NCBI RefSeq assembly: GCF_009766005.1
Contig: NZ_LMUK01000027.1
Coordinates: forward strand, 43,637-107,636
Length of the DNA stretch: 64,000 nt
Direction: 5' to 3'
Source of the DNA: Bradyrhizobium sp. S69
GTDB taxonomy: Bacteria > Pseudomonadota > Alphaproteobacteria > Rhizobiales > Xanthobacteraceae
Each line of letters starts with the position of its first letter. Position 1 is the first letter of the stretch. The notes under the pieces are model-generated. The model was not told the origin of the DNA. It was given only the letters and a program-made list of their open reading frames with translations, and ran no database searches. Below are positions 7,245 to 16,819 of the stretch, piece by piece. Both the position numbers and the translations under genes were made by a program.

Positions 7245-8756
7245 ATGGTTGCCTGCATTTTGATCGTTGATGACGATGCCGTCCAGCGTCGCTTGGTCGA
7301 AAACATGGTGCAGAAATGCGGCTATGAAGCGCTCGTGGTCGACAGCGGCGATGCCGCCATCGCCGCGCTGACCGCACCCGATGCGCAAACCATCGATGCG
7401 GTCGTGCTCGATCTGGTGATGCCCGGCCTCGACGGCATGGGCGTGCTGGCCAAAATCCGCGACGCTGGTCTCAATGTCCCCGTGATCGTGCAGACCGCGC
7501 ATGGCGGCATCGACAATGTGGTGTCGGCGATGCGCGCCGGCGCGATGGATTTCGTGGTCAAGCCGGTCGGCCTCGAACGGCTGCAGGTCAGCTTGCGCAA
7601 TGCGCTGAACGCCAGTGCGCTGAAGGGCGAGTTACAGCGCATCCGGCACAGCCGTGAAGGCAGGCTGAGCTTCACGGATATCGTGACCCGCAGCGAAACC
7701 ATGACAAGCGTGCTGCGCACGGCGCAGAAAGCCGCCTCCTCCACCATCCCGGTGTTGATCGAAGGCGAATCCGGCGTCGGCAAGGAGCTGTTCGCGCGCG
7801 CCATCCACGGCAGCGGCGACCGCAAGGCCAAACCGTTCGTCGCGGTCAACTGCGGCGCAATCCCCGACAATCTCGTGGAGTCGATCCTGTTCGGCCATGA
7901 GAAGGGCGCCTTCACCGGCGCCACCGAGCGCCACATGGGCAAGTTCGTCGAAGCCTCCGGCGGCACGCTGTTTCTCGACGAGGTCAGCGAATTGCCGCTG
8001 ACCGCGCAGGTCAAGCTGCTTCGCGCGTTGCAGGAGGGCTCAGTCGAGGCGGTCGGCGGCCGCAAGCCCGTGAAGGTCGATGTCCGCATCGTCTCGGCGA
8101 CCAACCGCAAATTGCTCGACCGGGTCAAAGCCGGTCAGTTTCGCGAAGATCTGTTCTATCGCCTGCACGTGCTGCCGCTGACGATCCCGCCATTGCGGAT
8201 GCGGCGCGAAGACATCCCGCATCTGTTGCGGCATTTTCTGGCGCGATTCTGCGCCGAGGAAAATCGTCCGATCACCGGCATCAGCGGCGAGGCCATGGCG
8301 CTGCTGTCGCAACTCGAATGGCCCGGCAACATCCGCCAGCTCGAGAACGCGGTCTATCGCGCCGTGGTCATGAGCGAGACCGACCAGCTCGGCATCGACG
8401 ACTTTCCGCAAGGCCTGCAAACGCAAGGCGCGCTGGAAGCGCGCAACATGTTGGTCGAACCGCTGATTATCGGGCCGGATTCGCATCCGACCGCGCCCGC
8501 CATGATCTCCGGTAACGATATACCTATCGTGCCGTTACCGTCGGCCGGCATGCTGACGATGCTGACGGCTTCGGGCGAAGTCCGGCCGCTCGAGGAAATG
8601 GAGACCGAGATCATCCGGTTCGCGATCGCGCATTATCGCGGGCAGATGTCCGAGGTCGCGCGCCGCCTGAAAATCGGCCGCTCGACGCTGTATCGCAAGC
8701 TCGACGAAGCCGCCGCCAACGATCCATCGGCCGGCACCGCCGGTGATGCGAGCTGA
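7245..8756 (+). CDS. Sigma-54-dependent response regulator (NtrC family)
   Basis: A 503-residue activator with three domains. The receiver (residues 1-120) has acidic residues Asp9-Asp11, phospho-acceptor Asp56 (LDLVMPG) and Lys106. The AAA+ sigma-54 activation domain has Walker A GESGVGK at 174-180, the sigma-54 contact loop GAFTGA at 221-226, and a Walker B LFLDEV near 243. A Fis-type helix-turn-helix lies at the C-terminus (MSEVARRLKIGRSTLYRKL). When phosphorylated it would open sigma-54 RNA polymerase at unknown enhancers. No histidine kinase is adjacent, so it is an orphan. I found no clear -24/-12 promoter next to it. Start codon ATG at 7245 follows GAGGAAAGCC. Confidence 0.95.
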   Translation: MVACILIVDDDAVQRRLVENMVQKCGYEALVVDSGDAAIAALTAPDAQTIDAVVLDLVMPGLDGMGVLAKIRDAGLNVPVIVQTAHGGIDNVVSAMRAGAMDFVVKPVGLERLQVSLRNALNASALKGELQRIRHSREGRLSFTDIVTRSETMTSVLRTAQKAASSTIPVLIEGESGVGKELFARAIHGSGDRKAKPFVAVNCGAIPDNLVESILFGHEKGAFTGATERHMGKFVEASGGTLFLDEVSELPLTAQVKLLRALQEGSVEAVGGRKPVKVDVRIVSATNRKLLDRVKAGQFREDLFYRLHVLPLTIPPLRMRREDIPHLLRHFLARFCAEENRPITGISGEAMALLSQLEWPGNIRQLENAVYRAVVMSETDQLGIDDFPQGLQTQGALEARNMLVEPLIIGPDSHPTAPAMISGNDIPIVPLPSAGMLTMLTASGEVRPLEEMETEIIRFAIAHYRGQMSEVARRLKIGRSTLYRKLDEAAANDPSAGTAGDAS

Positions 8757-9144
8757 CGGCGGGGCACAGCTCCGGGCCGGAACCTTTGAACCGTGTCTTG
8801 GCGGTGACAGACAAAGGCTAAAGCGCGTGGCAAAACTACGCCATCCGTTGCAAAACGGGCATTTGGAAGTCAGTTTGTCGTGAGTTGCCCCGTACCGCGC
8901 TGGCTGCATAATGGGCGCGCGTGTATCGTCTGCGTATGAATCGTTGCGTGCAGGCGTAACTGGTTGCAGGCGTAACATGTTGAACGAGATTTGGAGCGAA
9001 TTCAGACGCGAGCCGTAGCTGTCACTGAATCCGCGAGAAACCGATCCGGCCGGCACTTTGGCGAAAGCTGAAAGCAGAAGCTCAAGACCGGCGATTAACT
9101 AGGACTGCTCCATGCCGGGGCGGTTCCACCCAAGGGGTGCGATA
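8757..9144. other. Intergenic region with short direct repeats
   Basis: No gene seen in this 390-bp gap. It carries an 11-base direct repeat GCAGGCGTAAC (8950-8960 and 8966-8976, 16 bp apart) in front of the L,D-transpeptidase gene. The last 33 bp could be coding if that gene starts at the earlier ATG (9112). Confidence 0.6.
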
Positions 9145-11328
9145 ATGCGAGACTGTTTGAAGAACCGCAGCGGATTTGACCGCGTGCTGATGGCGGTGGC
9201 GGCGACTTTCCTCACGGTGTCCGCGACCTCGGCGCTGGCGCAGAGCGATCCGGCCCGTAGCAACAGCGCCGCAGAGCTCGCGATCGACGCGGCCGTGCCG
9301 CGCCCGGAACCCGCCAACGTCCCGCCCCCGACCGCCAACGATTTCAAGTCTGATACCGTTAAGGCCGATACGGCGATTTCTCCGCCTACGGCGCCCACGG
9401 CCAACGCCGCTGCGACGAAGCCCACGGAGGCCAAACCAGCCGATGTCGCCACCGCGCCGGCGCCCGCCGCTGCCAAGCCTGATGTGGCCACCACGGAACC
9501 GGCGAAAGTCGAACCTGCCAAAACTGAAGCTAGCAAGACTGAACCCGCCAAGAGCGATACCGCGACCACTGCTCCGGCCGCCGAGCCGGTCAAGGCCGCC
9601 AGCAACGTCCCGGCCGCCGATCAGCCGGTCGCCGACAAGCTGCGCGACCTGTTCGGATCGAAATCGTTGCGCTATTTCGACCGCAAGGCCGAACGCGCCG
9701 TGGTGGAAAAATTCTACACCGCGCGCGACTTCGCGCCGTTGTGGACCCAGGGCGGCACGCCGACCGAGGCCGCCAAGGGCGTCATCGCGCGCCTCAAGGA
9801 CGCCGCCTCCGACGGCCTGAACGCCGCCGATTATCCGGCGCCGGATTTTGCCGCCGCGACCACGCCGGACGCGCTGGCCGAAGCCGACCTCAAACTGACC
9901 GACAGCATGCTCGACTATGCGCGCCAGGCGCAGAGCGGCCGGATGCACTATTCGCAGGTCTCGGGCGACATCCAATATCCCGAGCACCCGACCGATCCGG
10001 CCGAAGTGCTGACCAATGTCACGTCGGCCAAGGACGCATCCACAGCGCTCGACAGCTACAACCCGCCGCAAAAGCTCTATCGCGAATTGAAGGCGAAGCT
10101 CGCCGAATTGCGCGGCGTCGGCAACGGCCCGGTGGTCGAAATCGGGCAAGGCCCGGTGCTGAAATTCACAGCCCCCGGCAAAAAGCAGCAGGCCGCCGCC
10201 GTGATGGAAGATCCGCGGGTGCCGCAGCTTCGCGCCAAGCTCGGCGTCAGCGAGGACGCCGACGATACGCATTACGACGCCAAGGTCGCCGAGGCCGTGC
10301 GTAAATTCCAGGAAAGCGCCGAACTGCGGCCGACCGGCGCCCTCGACGATCAGACCGTCAGGGCTCTCAACAATCCGAAGCGCGACAAGCAGATCGATAC
10401 TGTCGTCGTCAATATGGAGCGCTGGCGCTGGCTGCCGCGCGACCTCGGCGCGCCCGCGATCGGCGACGCCTATGTCATCCTCAACATCCCCGACTACACG
10501 CTCAAGGTGATGCAGCACGGCGCGCAGGTCTGGACCACCAAGGTGGTCACCGGCAAGCCGGGCATTCATGCCACGCCGCTTTTGACCGAGACCATGAAGT
10601 ACATCACGGTCAACCCGACCTGGAACGTGCCGCCGTCGATCGTCTATGGCGAATATCTGCCCGCCTTGCAGCAGGACCCGACCGTGCTGCAGCGGATGGG
10701 ATTGCGGCTCGATCGCAATCCCGACGGCAGCGTCCACATCTCGCAGCCACCGGGCGAAGCCAACGCGCTCGGCCGTATCCGCTTCAACTTCCCGAACAAG
10801 TTCCTGGTCTATCAGCACGACACCCCGGACAAATATCTGTTCGCCAAGGATGAGCGCGCCTTCAGCCATGGCTGCATGCGGGTGCAGAACCCGGATCAAT
10901 ACGCCGCCGTATTGCTCGGCATCACCCAGCCGAACGAGCATTACACGGCCGACAAGATCCGCAGCATGTACGGGCACAGCGAGATCGACCTGAAATTCCC
11001 GGTCCCGGTCCCGGTCAACATCACCTACCAGACCGCGTTCGTTGACGACGCCGGTAAGCTGCAGATCCGCAAGGACGTCTACGGCCGCGACGCCACCATG
11101 GTCGCGATGCTGCGCAATGCGCATGGCAAGGACATGGAAAACATGGTGGCGCATTCTCAGCCGAGCTATTCGCATCCGGTTGGCAATCTGCCGACGTCGG
11201 TGAACTATGCCAGCGCCGGCTCCTCCGGCCCGTCGTTCTTCGAGCGGCTGTTCGGCGGCCCCAGCGTCGCCCCGGCACCGCCCCCGGGCCGCCGGCCGGT
11301 TCCGCCGCGGAATGTCTACACTCGCTGA
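9145..11328 (+). CDS. L,D-transpeptidase, YcbB/LdtD type
   Basis: Periplasmic enzyme that forms 3-3 peptide cross-links in peptidoglycan. Counting from the ATG at 9112 (738 residues), the product has a signal peptide ending near SALAQ, a long Ala/Pro/Lys/Thr-rich low-complexity linker (about residues 50-170), the YcbB N-terminal scaffold, a peptidoglycan-binding domain (about 385-420, FQESAELRPTGALDDQTV), and a YkuD catalytic domain with SHGCMRVQNP and catalytic Cys588. I prefer the second ATG (9145, MRDCLKN), which gives a normal-length signal sequence. The C-terminus is proline-rich. It is followed on the same strand by a MepK-like endopeptidase gene, a functional pairing also seen in E. 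coli. Confidence 0.93.
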   Translation: MRDCLKNRSGFDRVLMAVAATFLTVSATSALAQSDPARSNSAAELAIDAAVPRPEPANVPPPTANDFKSDTVKADTAISPPTAPTANAAATKPTEAKPADVATAPAPAAAKPDVATTEPAKVEPAKTEASKTEPAKSDTATTAPAAEPVKAASNVPAADQPVADKLRDLFGSKSLRYFDRKAERAVVEKFYTARDFAPLWTQGGTPTEAAKGVIARLKDAASDGLNAADYPAPDFAAATTPDALAEADLKLTDSMLDYARQAQSGRMHYSQVSGDIQYPEHPTDPAEVLTNVTSAKDASTALDSYNPPQKLYRELKAKLAELRGVGNGPVVEIGQGPVLKFTAPGKKQQAAAVMEDPRVPQLRAKLGVSEDADDTHYDAKVAEAVRKFQESAELRPTGALDDQTVRALNNPKRDKQIDTVVVNMERWRWLPRDLGAPAIGDAYVILNIPDYTLKVMQHGAQVWTTKVVTGKPGIHATPLLTETMKYITVNPTWNVPPSIVYGEYLPALQQDPTVLQRMGLRLDRNPDGSVHISQPPGEANALGRIRFNFPNKFLVYQHDTPDKYLFAKDERAFSHGCMRVQNPDQYAAVLLGITQPNEHYTADKIRSMYGHSEIDLKFPVPVPVNITYQTAFVDDAGKLQIRKDVYGRDATMVAMLRNAHGKDMENMVAHSQPSYSHPVGNLPTSVNYASAGSSGPSFFERLFGGPSVAPAPPPGRRPVPPRNVYTR

Positions 11329-11351
11329 TAAGGACCGTTTCGGTCCTTATC
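11327..11351 (+). terminator. Hairpin at the end of the L,D-transpeptidase gene
   Basis: GATAAGGACCG-TTT-CGGTCCTTATC, a perfect 11-bp stem with a 3-base loop. It begins within the stop codon. No long T run follows, so termination may be weak or rely on other factors. Confidence 0.55.
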
Positions 11352-11623
11352 GGATATTCCCCAACAAGATCAACGGTCTCGCCAACGGCGCGAGACCGTT
11401 AACGTTAACCATTCTCCATCTCGATTTAATCGGTGGGCTATTTTTCGCCACACTCCCCGAGTTAGGTTAAGGCCTGACGTTGGGGGTGGGGCGCAAGTCT
11501 CGTTAGTTAAGTCTCGTTGGTTAGTTCTCGTTGCCCGTCCCACTTGAAGCTTTTGCCTTTCGCCGCGCGGGGCTGTGAAAGGATTTCGCGATCGGTCGGA
11601 ACTGCTCCGGTTGATCGTCTTGG
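11329..11623. other. Intergenic region with hairpin and tandem 14-mers
   Basis: Holds a second perfect hairpin, AACGGTCTCGC/GCGAGACCGTT (11372-11382 with 11390-11400). It also has an imperfect 14-bp tandem repeat AAGTCTCGTTRGTT (11495-11508, 11509-11522) with a partial third copy to 11533, just upstream of the MepK-like gene. No gene seen. Confidence 0.6.
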
Positions 11624-13255
11624 GTGGGCTCATACGTGCTGGCTGGTTTCGCACGCCAAATCAACTCGCTGTCGTTGCCGAAAGCCGGAACCAGTTTCGG
11701 CCTGACATGCTTGTTGCTGCTCGCCGGCGCCGGAACGGTGCATGATGCCGCCGCGCTGAACGAAACCCGCACCCTTTCGTTCCATCACACCCATTCCAAC
11801 GAAGACCTCACCGTCACCTTCAAGCGCGACGGGCGTTACGACGAAGCCGCGCTGAAAGAAATCAATCACTATCTGCGCGACTGGCGATCCCAGGACCAGA
11901 CCGTGATGGACCCGCATCTGTTCGACATCATCTGGGAAGTCTACCGCGACGTCGACGGCAAGAAGCCGATCCAGATCATTTCCGCCTATCGCTCGCCCGC
12001 CACCAACGCCATGCTTCACCGCCGTTCCTCCGGCGTGGCCCGCTTCAGCCAGCATATGCTCGGCCATGCGATGGATTTCTTCATTCCGGGCGTGCCGCTT
12101 GAGCAGATCCGTTTCGCCGGCCTGCGGCTGCAGCGCGGTGGCGTCGGCTTCTATCCGACCTCGGGATCGCCGTTCGTGCATCTCGACACCGGCAGCATCC
12201 GGCACTGGCCGGGCATCAGCCGCGATATGCTCGCCAAGGTGTTCCCTGACGGACGCACCGTGCATATGCCCACCGACGGCAAGCCGATGAAGGGCTATGA
12301 GCTCGCCCGCGCCGACATCGAAGCCCGCGACGGCAACGATGGCGCTTTGAAGAAGAGCAGCCCGAGCCTATGGGCCAGGTTGTTCACGCATAAATCGAAC
12401 GACGATGAGGACGACGAGGCGGTCTCGACGCCGGTGCCGACCGCCCAGCAGGTTGCCGACGCGGCCTCGGCGATATCGGCGGCCAACAAGGCGGCCGACG
12501 CCAAATCCGCCGATACTAAATCCGCCGAAGCCGTAACGACGCCGCGTGCAAAACCCTCCGCGTTCCAGTTGGCCTCGGCCGACATGCAGGTGGCGCAGCC
12601 CGCGAAGCCGAAAGTAGCGGTATCGGCCAATACGGCTGAGGCAAGCCCGCAATCGCCGGCCGATATCATCAATGCCCGCGGCTTCTGGGGCGATGCCGCG
12701 GCCGCGCCGAAGCAGGCAACGGCCGCACAGGTCGCAGCCCTGAAGGCGCGCCAGGCGGTAACGCCGGCCGATCCGCAATCGACCTCCAGCATTCCCGCAG
12801 CGTTCCAGGCGCTGGCCTACGCGCCCGCCGCCAACTCACCGGTCGACCGCGCCAATATCGTCGCCGCCAGCGCGCCGATCCCGCGCAGTGCGCGGCCGGC
12901 ACCGCGCAACGCGGCTGCGACCGCAACCGGGATCAACAGCGTCGCCAGCAAGGGCGCGCAGGGTCAGGATGGCGTCGTCGCCACCTCGACGCGGATTGCC
13001 GCGGCCAAGGGCAATGACGTCTGGCTGCGCGTCGTGATGCTGGCGCCGAGCGCCAGCAGCTCGATGTTCACCACGGTGCTGGGCGATACCGATATGAGCT
13101 TGATGCGGGCTTATTTCATCAAGCCGCAGGCCATGGTCGCGATGAGCTTCTCGGATGATCCGCAGATGGGATTGCAGAGCGAGCACTTTACCGGATCGAC
13201 CACCGCGCGGCTGCAGACGACATCCTTCGTGCTGCAGACCGCCTCGCTGCATTGA
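11624..13255 (+). CDS. DUF882 / M15 murein endopeptidase, MepK-like
   Basis: A 543-residue exported protein of the DUF882 (Peptidase_M15_2) family, whose E. coli member MepK cleaves 3-3 cross-links. After an N-terminal hydrophobic segment (about residues 22-44) the catalytic domain has ISAYRSP near 119, HMLGHAMD with His144 and Asp151, and PFVHLDTG with His186. These are the expected zinc ligands. Residues 240-540 form a long Ala/Ser/Thr/Pro-rich tail without recognised domains, far longer than E. coli MepK (about 180 residues). Start codon is GTG; another GTG lies four codons later. The position after the L,D-transpeptidase suggests balanced making and cutting of 3-3 links. Confidence 0.87.
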   Translation: MGSYVLAGFARQINSLSLPKAGTSFGLTCLLLLAGAGTVHDAAALNETRTLSFHHTHSNEDLTVTFKRDGRYDEAALKEINHYLRDWRSQDQTVMDPHLFDIIWEVYRDVDGKKPIQIISAYRSPATNAMLHRRSSGVARFSQHMLGHAMDFFIPGVPLEQIRFAGLRLQRGGVGFYPTSGSPFVHLDTGSIRHWPGISRDMLAKVFPDGRTVHMPTDGKPMKGYELARADIEARDGNDGALKKSSPSLWARLFTHKSNDDEDDEAVSTPVPTAQQVADAASAISAANKAADAKSADTKSAEAVTTPRAKPSAFQLASADMQVAQPAKPKVAVSANTAEASPQSPADIINARGFWGDAAAAPKQATAAQVAALKARQAVTPADPQSTSSIPAAFQALAYAPAANSPVDRANIVAASAPIPRSARPAPRNAAATATGINSVASKGAQGQDGVVATSTRIAAAKGNDVWLRVVMLAPSASSSMFTTVLGDTDMSLMRAYFIKPQAMVAMSFSDDPQMGLQSEHFTGSTTARLQTTSFVLQTASLH

Positions 13256-13328
13256 GCGCGTAGCGTAAATTCACACGGCTTCGATACGCTCGGCGTCGTA
13301 CTCGCGTTCCACATATTCGGCGGCGTCC

Positions 13329-13446
13329 TCGCGCACGCGAGGACCCATAACCCCTGGCATCGCCAGTAGGGCATGGAGCAAGCTCCAACAATCTCGTAAG
13401 CGCCGGTGGCTATGGGTCCCGGCGCAAGGCCGGGACGACGAGAGTT
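13329..13446. repeat. Palindromic intergenic repeat
   Basis: Within the 220-bp gap, GCGTCCTCGCGCACGCGAGGACCCATAACC faces GGCTATGGGTCCCGGCG further on, giving a nested inverted repeat with ends GGACCCATA and TATGGGTCC. It resembles the other dispersed palindromes of this window, but I found no second copy. Confidence 0.5.
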
Positions 13447-13477
13447 TGGTGTGGCGAAGGGGCTTTGCGTGCCCGCC

Positions 13478-13747
13478 TCACAGCATTCCCAACGCCTGCA
13501 TATAGGTCTCCAGGATGGTTTCCTGCTCGGCGCGCTCATTGGCGTCCTGCTTGCGCAGGCGGACGATGGTGCGCAGCGCCTTGACGTCGTAACCGTTGCC
13601 CTTGGCCTCGGCATAGACGTCGCGGATGTCGTCGGAGATCGTCTTCTTTTCTTCTTCCAGCCGCTCGATGCGCTCGACGATGGCCTTGAGCTGGTCCTTG
13701 GCGAATTTTGTCGCGGGCTCTTCCTGGAGAGCAGCAGAGGTGGCCAT
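13478..13747 (-). CDS. gapR: GapR-like nucleoid protein (DUF2312)
   Basis: An 89-residue protein of the DUF2312 family. The Caulobacter member GapR binds overtwisted, AT-rich DNA ahead of replication and transcription. The product shows the conserved helical core ([20 protein letters not shown]), then [24 protein letters not shown], which closely matches what I know of GapR, and a tail [10 protein letters not shown]. Start at MATSAAL, preceded by AGGAG; the frame stays open further upstream without a better site. Single gene, flanked by repeats. Confidence 0.92.
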   Translation of the reverse strand: MATSAALQEEPATKFAKDQLKAIVERIERLEEEKKTISDDIRDVYAEAKGNGYDVKALRTIVRLRKQDANERAEQETILETYMQALGML

Positions 13748-13957
13748 CGGGTACTCCTGGGGAACTGACGGTTGAGGCTGAAAGATCAAGCGCCGCACGC
13801 TTTGCCGCGCGGCGCTTTTCTGCAAATGACCCTCAAGATCGCGGAGGCTGGCGTCAAGGCACCATCGCAATCATCCACAGCGCGCCCACAGGAGAAACAT
13901 CTATTCGGGGTTCGCGTCGTTCTGTGCCGTCATGGCGAGGAGCCGCCACCACTTGGA

Positions 13958-14064
13958 CGTCATCCTGAGGTGCGAGCCCTTGCGAGCCTCGAAGGATGTT
14001 GTTCCGCGCAGTGCGTGCAGCCATCCTTCGAGGCTCGCCAAGAGGCTCGCACCTCAGGATGACG
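13958..14064. repeat. Dispersed hairpin repeat, family A copy 1
   Basis: A 107-bp unit with outer inverted repeats CGTCATCCTGAGGTGCGAGC and its complement, and inner inverted repeats CTCGAAGGATG/CCATCCTTCGAG. Five copies occur in the window (others at 16858, 20551, 55714 and 57362). Confidence 0.9.
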
Positions 14065-14098
14065 ATGTGCGCGTAGCCGGCGTTTCAAGACCGTCTGC

Positions 14099-14401
14099 CT
14101 AATGCCCGCTGTGAGCCTTCTTCATCGCCGCGAGCTGCTCGGGGCTGGCGGTGCCCTGATAGGTCGCCTTCCAGATCTCGTAGGGCATGCCGTAGATCGC
14201 CTCGCGGCTCTCGTCCTTGCTGATCGCGACGCTGTTGGCGTCGGCTTCCTCTTTCATCCAGTTCGACAGGCAGTTGCGGCAGAAGCCCGCCAGATTCATC
14301 AGATCGATGTTCTGCACGTCGGTGCGCGAACGCAGATGCTCGACCAGCCGCCGGAACACCGCGGCTTCCAATTCTGTTCTGGTTTTGTCATCGATTGCCA
14401 T
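14099..14401 (-). CDS. DUF1244 family protein
   Basis: A 100-residue conserved protein of unknown function, DUF1244 family. Recognisable segments are FRRLVEHLRSRTDVQNIDLMNLAGFCRNCLSNWM and ISKDESREAIYGMPYEIWKATYQ, with a CRNC pair that could bind metal (inference). The family is widespread in Alpha- and Gammaproteobacteria and is usually a single gene. Start at MAIDDK is preceded by a GAGAGTGC leader; the frame stays open for 80 more codons upstream, but that part looks non-coding. Confidence 0.85.
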   Translation of the reverse strand: MAIDDKTRTELEAAVFRRLVEHLRSRTDVQNIDLMNLAGFCRNCLSNWMKEEADANSVAISKDESREAIYGMPYEIWKATYQGTASPEQLAAMKKAHSGH

Positions 14402-14611
14402 ATTGCACTCTCGGGCGTTCGCACCGGCTGTCCGGGGCAGGATCATGAATATTAAGTGGGCGCTGTCACAGAATTTGCCATATCGCAGCGCAAACAGGGT
14501 ACCCTTCGGTAAGGATTCGACTGCCGATTGCGTGATCGGACCGCCTCGACCGTTGACAGCCACCGTCGGCTCACGCGAAATCGTCAAGGAATACTGATAT
14601 AGCCTGGCTAA

Positions 14612-15274
14612 ATGATCGCTGAAACTCCCCACCGCCGCCATCCCCCCTCCGCTCGCCTGATCGCCGGTTTGCTGCCAGCGCTGGCGCTTGTGGTCGCATG
14701 CCTGTGGAACAATTCCGCCGCGGCGGACTTTCGCCTCTGCAACAACACCGCAAGCCGGGTCGGCATCGCGCTCGGCTACAAGGACGCCGAGGGCTGGACC
14801 ACCGAGGGCTGGTGGAACGTGTCCTCGCGCAGTTGCGAAACCCTGCTGAAGGGCACGCTGGTCGCACGGTATTATTACATCTATGCGCTCGATTATGACC
14901 GCGGCGGCGAGTGGTCGGGACAGGCGTTCATGTGCTCACGCGACAAGGAATTCACCATCAAGGGCACCGAGAATTGCCTGGCGCGCGGCTTCGACCGTAC
15001 CGGCTTCTTCGAGGTCGACACCGGCGAACAGCGGGCCTGGACCGTGCAACTGACCGAAACCGGCGAACAGCAGCCGGCCCAGAAGGTGCCGGGTCTGCCG
15101 GGAACGGTTGACCCGAACAGACCGGGCGGAATCCCGGGCATGGCGCCAGGCGGCGCAACACCCGGCCTGCCCACCCCACCCGCGCCTCCGGGCAAGTCTG
15201 GTCCACCACCGGCCACGTCAGGACCGCCACCAGCCACGTCAGGACCGGCACCGGCGCCCGGAAGCAAACCATGA
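14612..15274 (+). CDS. DUF1036 family secreted protein
   Basis: A 220-residue exported protein. After a signal sequence (hydrophobic residues 16-36, ending near NSAAA) comes the DUF1036 core: FRLCNNTASRVGIALGYKD, then EGWTTEGWWNVSSRSC and YYYIYALDYD. About six cysteines probably form disulfides. The C-terminal 60 residues are Pro/Gly-rich with an imperfect repeat (GPPPATSGPPPATSGPAP) encoded by tandem DNA copies near 15200-15250. Its stop overlaps the pyk start by four bases (ATGA), so the two are translated together, although no functional link is known. Confidence 0.86.
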   Translation: MIAETPHRRHPPSARLIAGLLPALALVVACLWNNSAAADFRLCNNTASRVGIALGYKDAEGWTTEGWWNVSSRSCETLLKGTLVARYYYIYALDYDRGGEWSGQAFMCSRDKEFTIKGTENCLARGFDRTGFFEVDTGEQRAWTVQLTETGEQQPAQKVPGLPGTVDPNRPGGIPGMAPGGATPGLPTPPAPPGKSGPPPATSGPPPATSGPAPAPGSKP

Positions 15275-16707
15275 GACGTCTTCGCCGCATCAAGATCCTT
15301 GCAACGCTTGGCCCCGCTTCCTCCGACAGCGCCATGATCCGAAAGCTGTTCGAGGCCGGCGCCGACGTGTTTCGCATCAACATGAGCCACACGCCGCACG
15401 ACAAGATGCGCGAGCTGGTCAAGACCATTCGCAATGTCGAGTCGAGTTATGGCCGGCCGATCGGGATTCTGGTCGACCTTCAAGGGCCGAAGCTGCGGCT
15501 GGGCTCGTTCGCGGATGGCGCGGTGCAGTTGCAGAACGGCCAAAGTTTTACGCTGGATTCCGACAAGACGCCGGGCGACGGCACCCGCATTCAGCTTCCG
15601 CATCCCGAAATCCTCGCCGCGCTCAGACCGGGTCACGCGCTGCTGCTCGACGACGGCAAGGTGCGCCTGATCGTCGAGGAAGCCTCGCCGGACCGTGCCG
15701 TCACCCGCGTCGTGATCGGCGGCAGGATGTCCGACCGCAAGGGCGTCAGCCTGCCCGATACCGATCTGCCGGTATCGGCGATGACGCCAAAGGACCGCGC
15801 CGACCTCGAGGCCGCGTTGGTCACCGGCGTCGACTGGATCGCGCTTTCCTTCGTGCAGCGCGCCGAGGACGTGATCGAGGCCAAGAAATTGATTCGCGGC
15901 CGCGCCGCCGTGATGTCGAAGATCGAAAAGCCGCAGGCGATCGACCGGCTGCCGGAAATCCTCGAAGCGTCCGACGCCTTGATGGTGGCGCGCGGCGATC
16001 TCGGCGTCGAGCTGCCGCTGGAGCGCGTGCCCAGCCTTCAGAAGCAAATGACGCGGCTGGCGCGGCGCGCCGGCAAGCCGGTGGTGGTCGCGACCCAGAT
16101 GCTGGAATCGATGATCCAGAGCCCGGTCCCGACCCGCGCCGAAGTGTCCGACGTGGCCACCGCGGTCTATGAAGGCGCCGACGCGATCATGCTGTCGGCG
16201 GAATCGGCCGCCGGCAAGTTTCCGGTCGAGGCGGTCTCGACCATGAACCGCATCGGCGAGGAAGTGGAGCGCGACCCGACCTATCGCGGCGTGCTCAATG
16301 CGCAGCGCGCCGAACCGGAGCCGACCGTCGGCGACGCGATCGCCGACGCCGCGCGGCAGATCGCCGAGACGCTCGATTTGTCGGCGATCATTTGCTGGAC
16401 CGATTCAGGATCGACCGCGTTGCGGGTCGCGCGCGAACGGCCGAAGCCGCCGGTGGTTGCGATCACACCGAACCTCATCACCGGGCGAAAATTGTCGGTG
16501 GTGTGGGGCGTGCATTGCGTGGTCGCCGAAGACGCCCAGGACCAGGACGACATGGTCAACCGCGCCGGCTCGATCGCCTTCCGGGATGGCTTTGCCAAGG
16601 CCGGCCAGCGCGTGATCATCGTCGCGGGCGTGCCGCTCGGCACCCCCGGCACCACCAACATGGTGCGCATCGCCTATGTCGGCCCCAACAGCGACGCGGA
16701 TACCTGA
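15271..16707 (+). CDS. pyk: Pyruvate kinase
   Basis: Last step of glycolysis, phosphoenolpyruvate plus ADP to pyruvate plus ATP. The 478-residue product has all landmarks: KILATLGPASS at the N-terminus, FRINMSHT, the B-domain insertion, the substrate-site MSKIEKPQAI, MVARGDLGVELP, and VATQMLESM, followed by a C-terminal regulatory domain ending in GTTNMVRIAYVG. Length is normal. It is coupled to the DUF1036 gene by a four-base overlap, an arrangement I recall from related genomes. Confidence 0.97.
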   Translation: MRRLRRIKILATLGPASSDSAMIRKLFEAGADVFRINMSHTPHDKMRELVKTIRNVESSYGRPIGILVDLQGPKLRLGSFADGAVQLQNGQSFTLDSDKTPGDGTRIQLPHPEILAALRPGHALLLDDGKVRLIVEEASPDRAVTRVVIGGRMSDRKGVSLPDTDLPVSAMTPKDRADLEAALVTGVDWIALSFVQRAEDVIEAKKLIRGRAAVMSKIEKPQAIDRLPEILEASDALMVARGDLGVELPLERVPSLQKQMTRLARRAGKPVVVATQMLESMIQSPVPTRAEVSDVATAVYEGADAIMLSAESAAGKFPVEAVSTMNRIGEEVERDPTYRGVLNAQRAEPEPTVGDAIADAARQIAETLDLSAIICWTDSGSTALRVARERPKPPVVAITPNLITGRKLSVVWGVHCVVAEDAQDQDDMVNRAGSIAFRDGFAKAGQRVIIVAGVPLGTPGTTNMVRIAYVGPNSDADT

Positions 16708-16819
16708 GCACGGCAAAGCGGGATCACGCCGGCACTCAGCGGGATGAGTTTTGTTTGAGTCAGCGAGCGGGCCAGTTCGTCACCTCGCCCAGCAAGAGAG
16801 CCTGCGAAGCAATCACCGA

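Noticed and set aside
8757..9111. Sigma-54 promoter for the L,D-transpeptidase
   Set aside because: TGGC-N-TGC-like strings occur but none has correct -24/-12 spacing.
9082..11175. 697-codon open frame antisense to the L,D-transpeptidase
   Set aside because: Composition and Arg/Gly/His-rich translation are those of a shadow frame opposite a high-GC gene; the sense frame has signal peptide and catalytic motifs.
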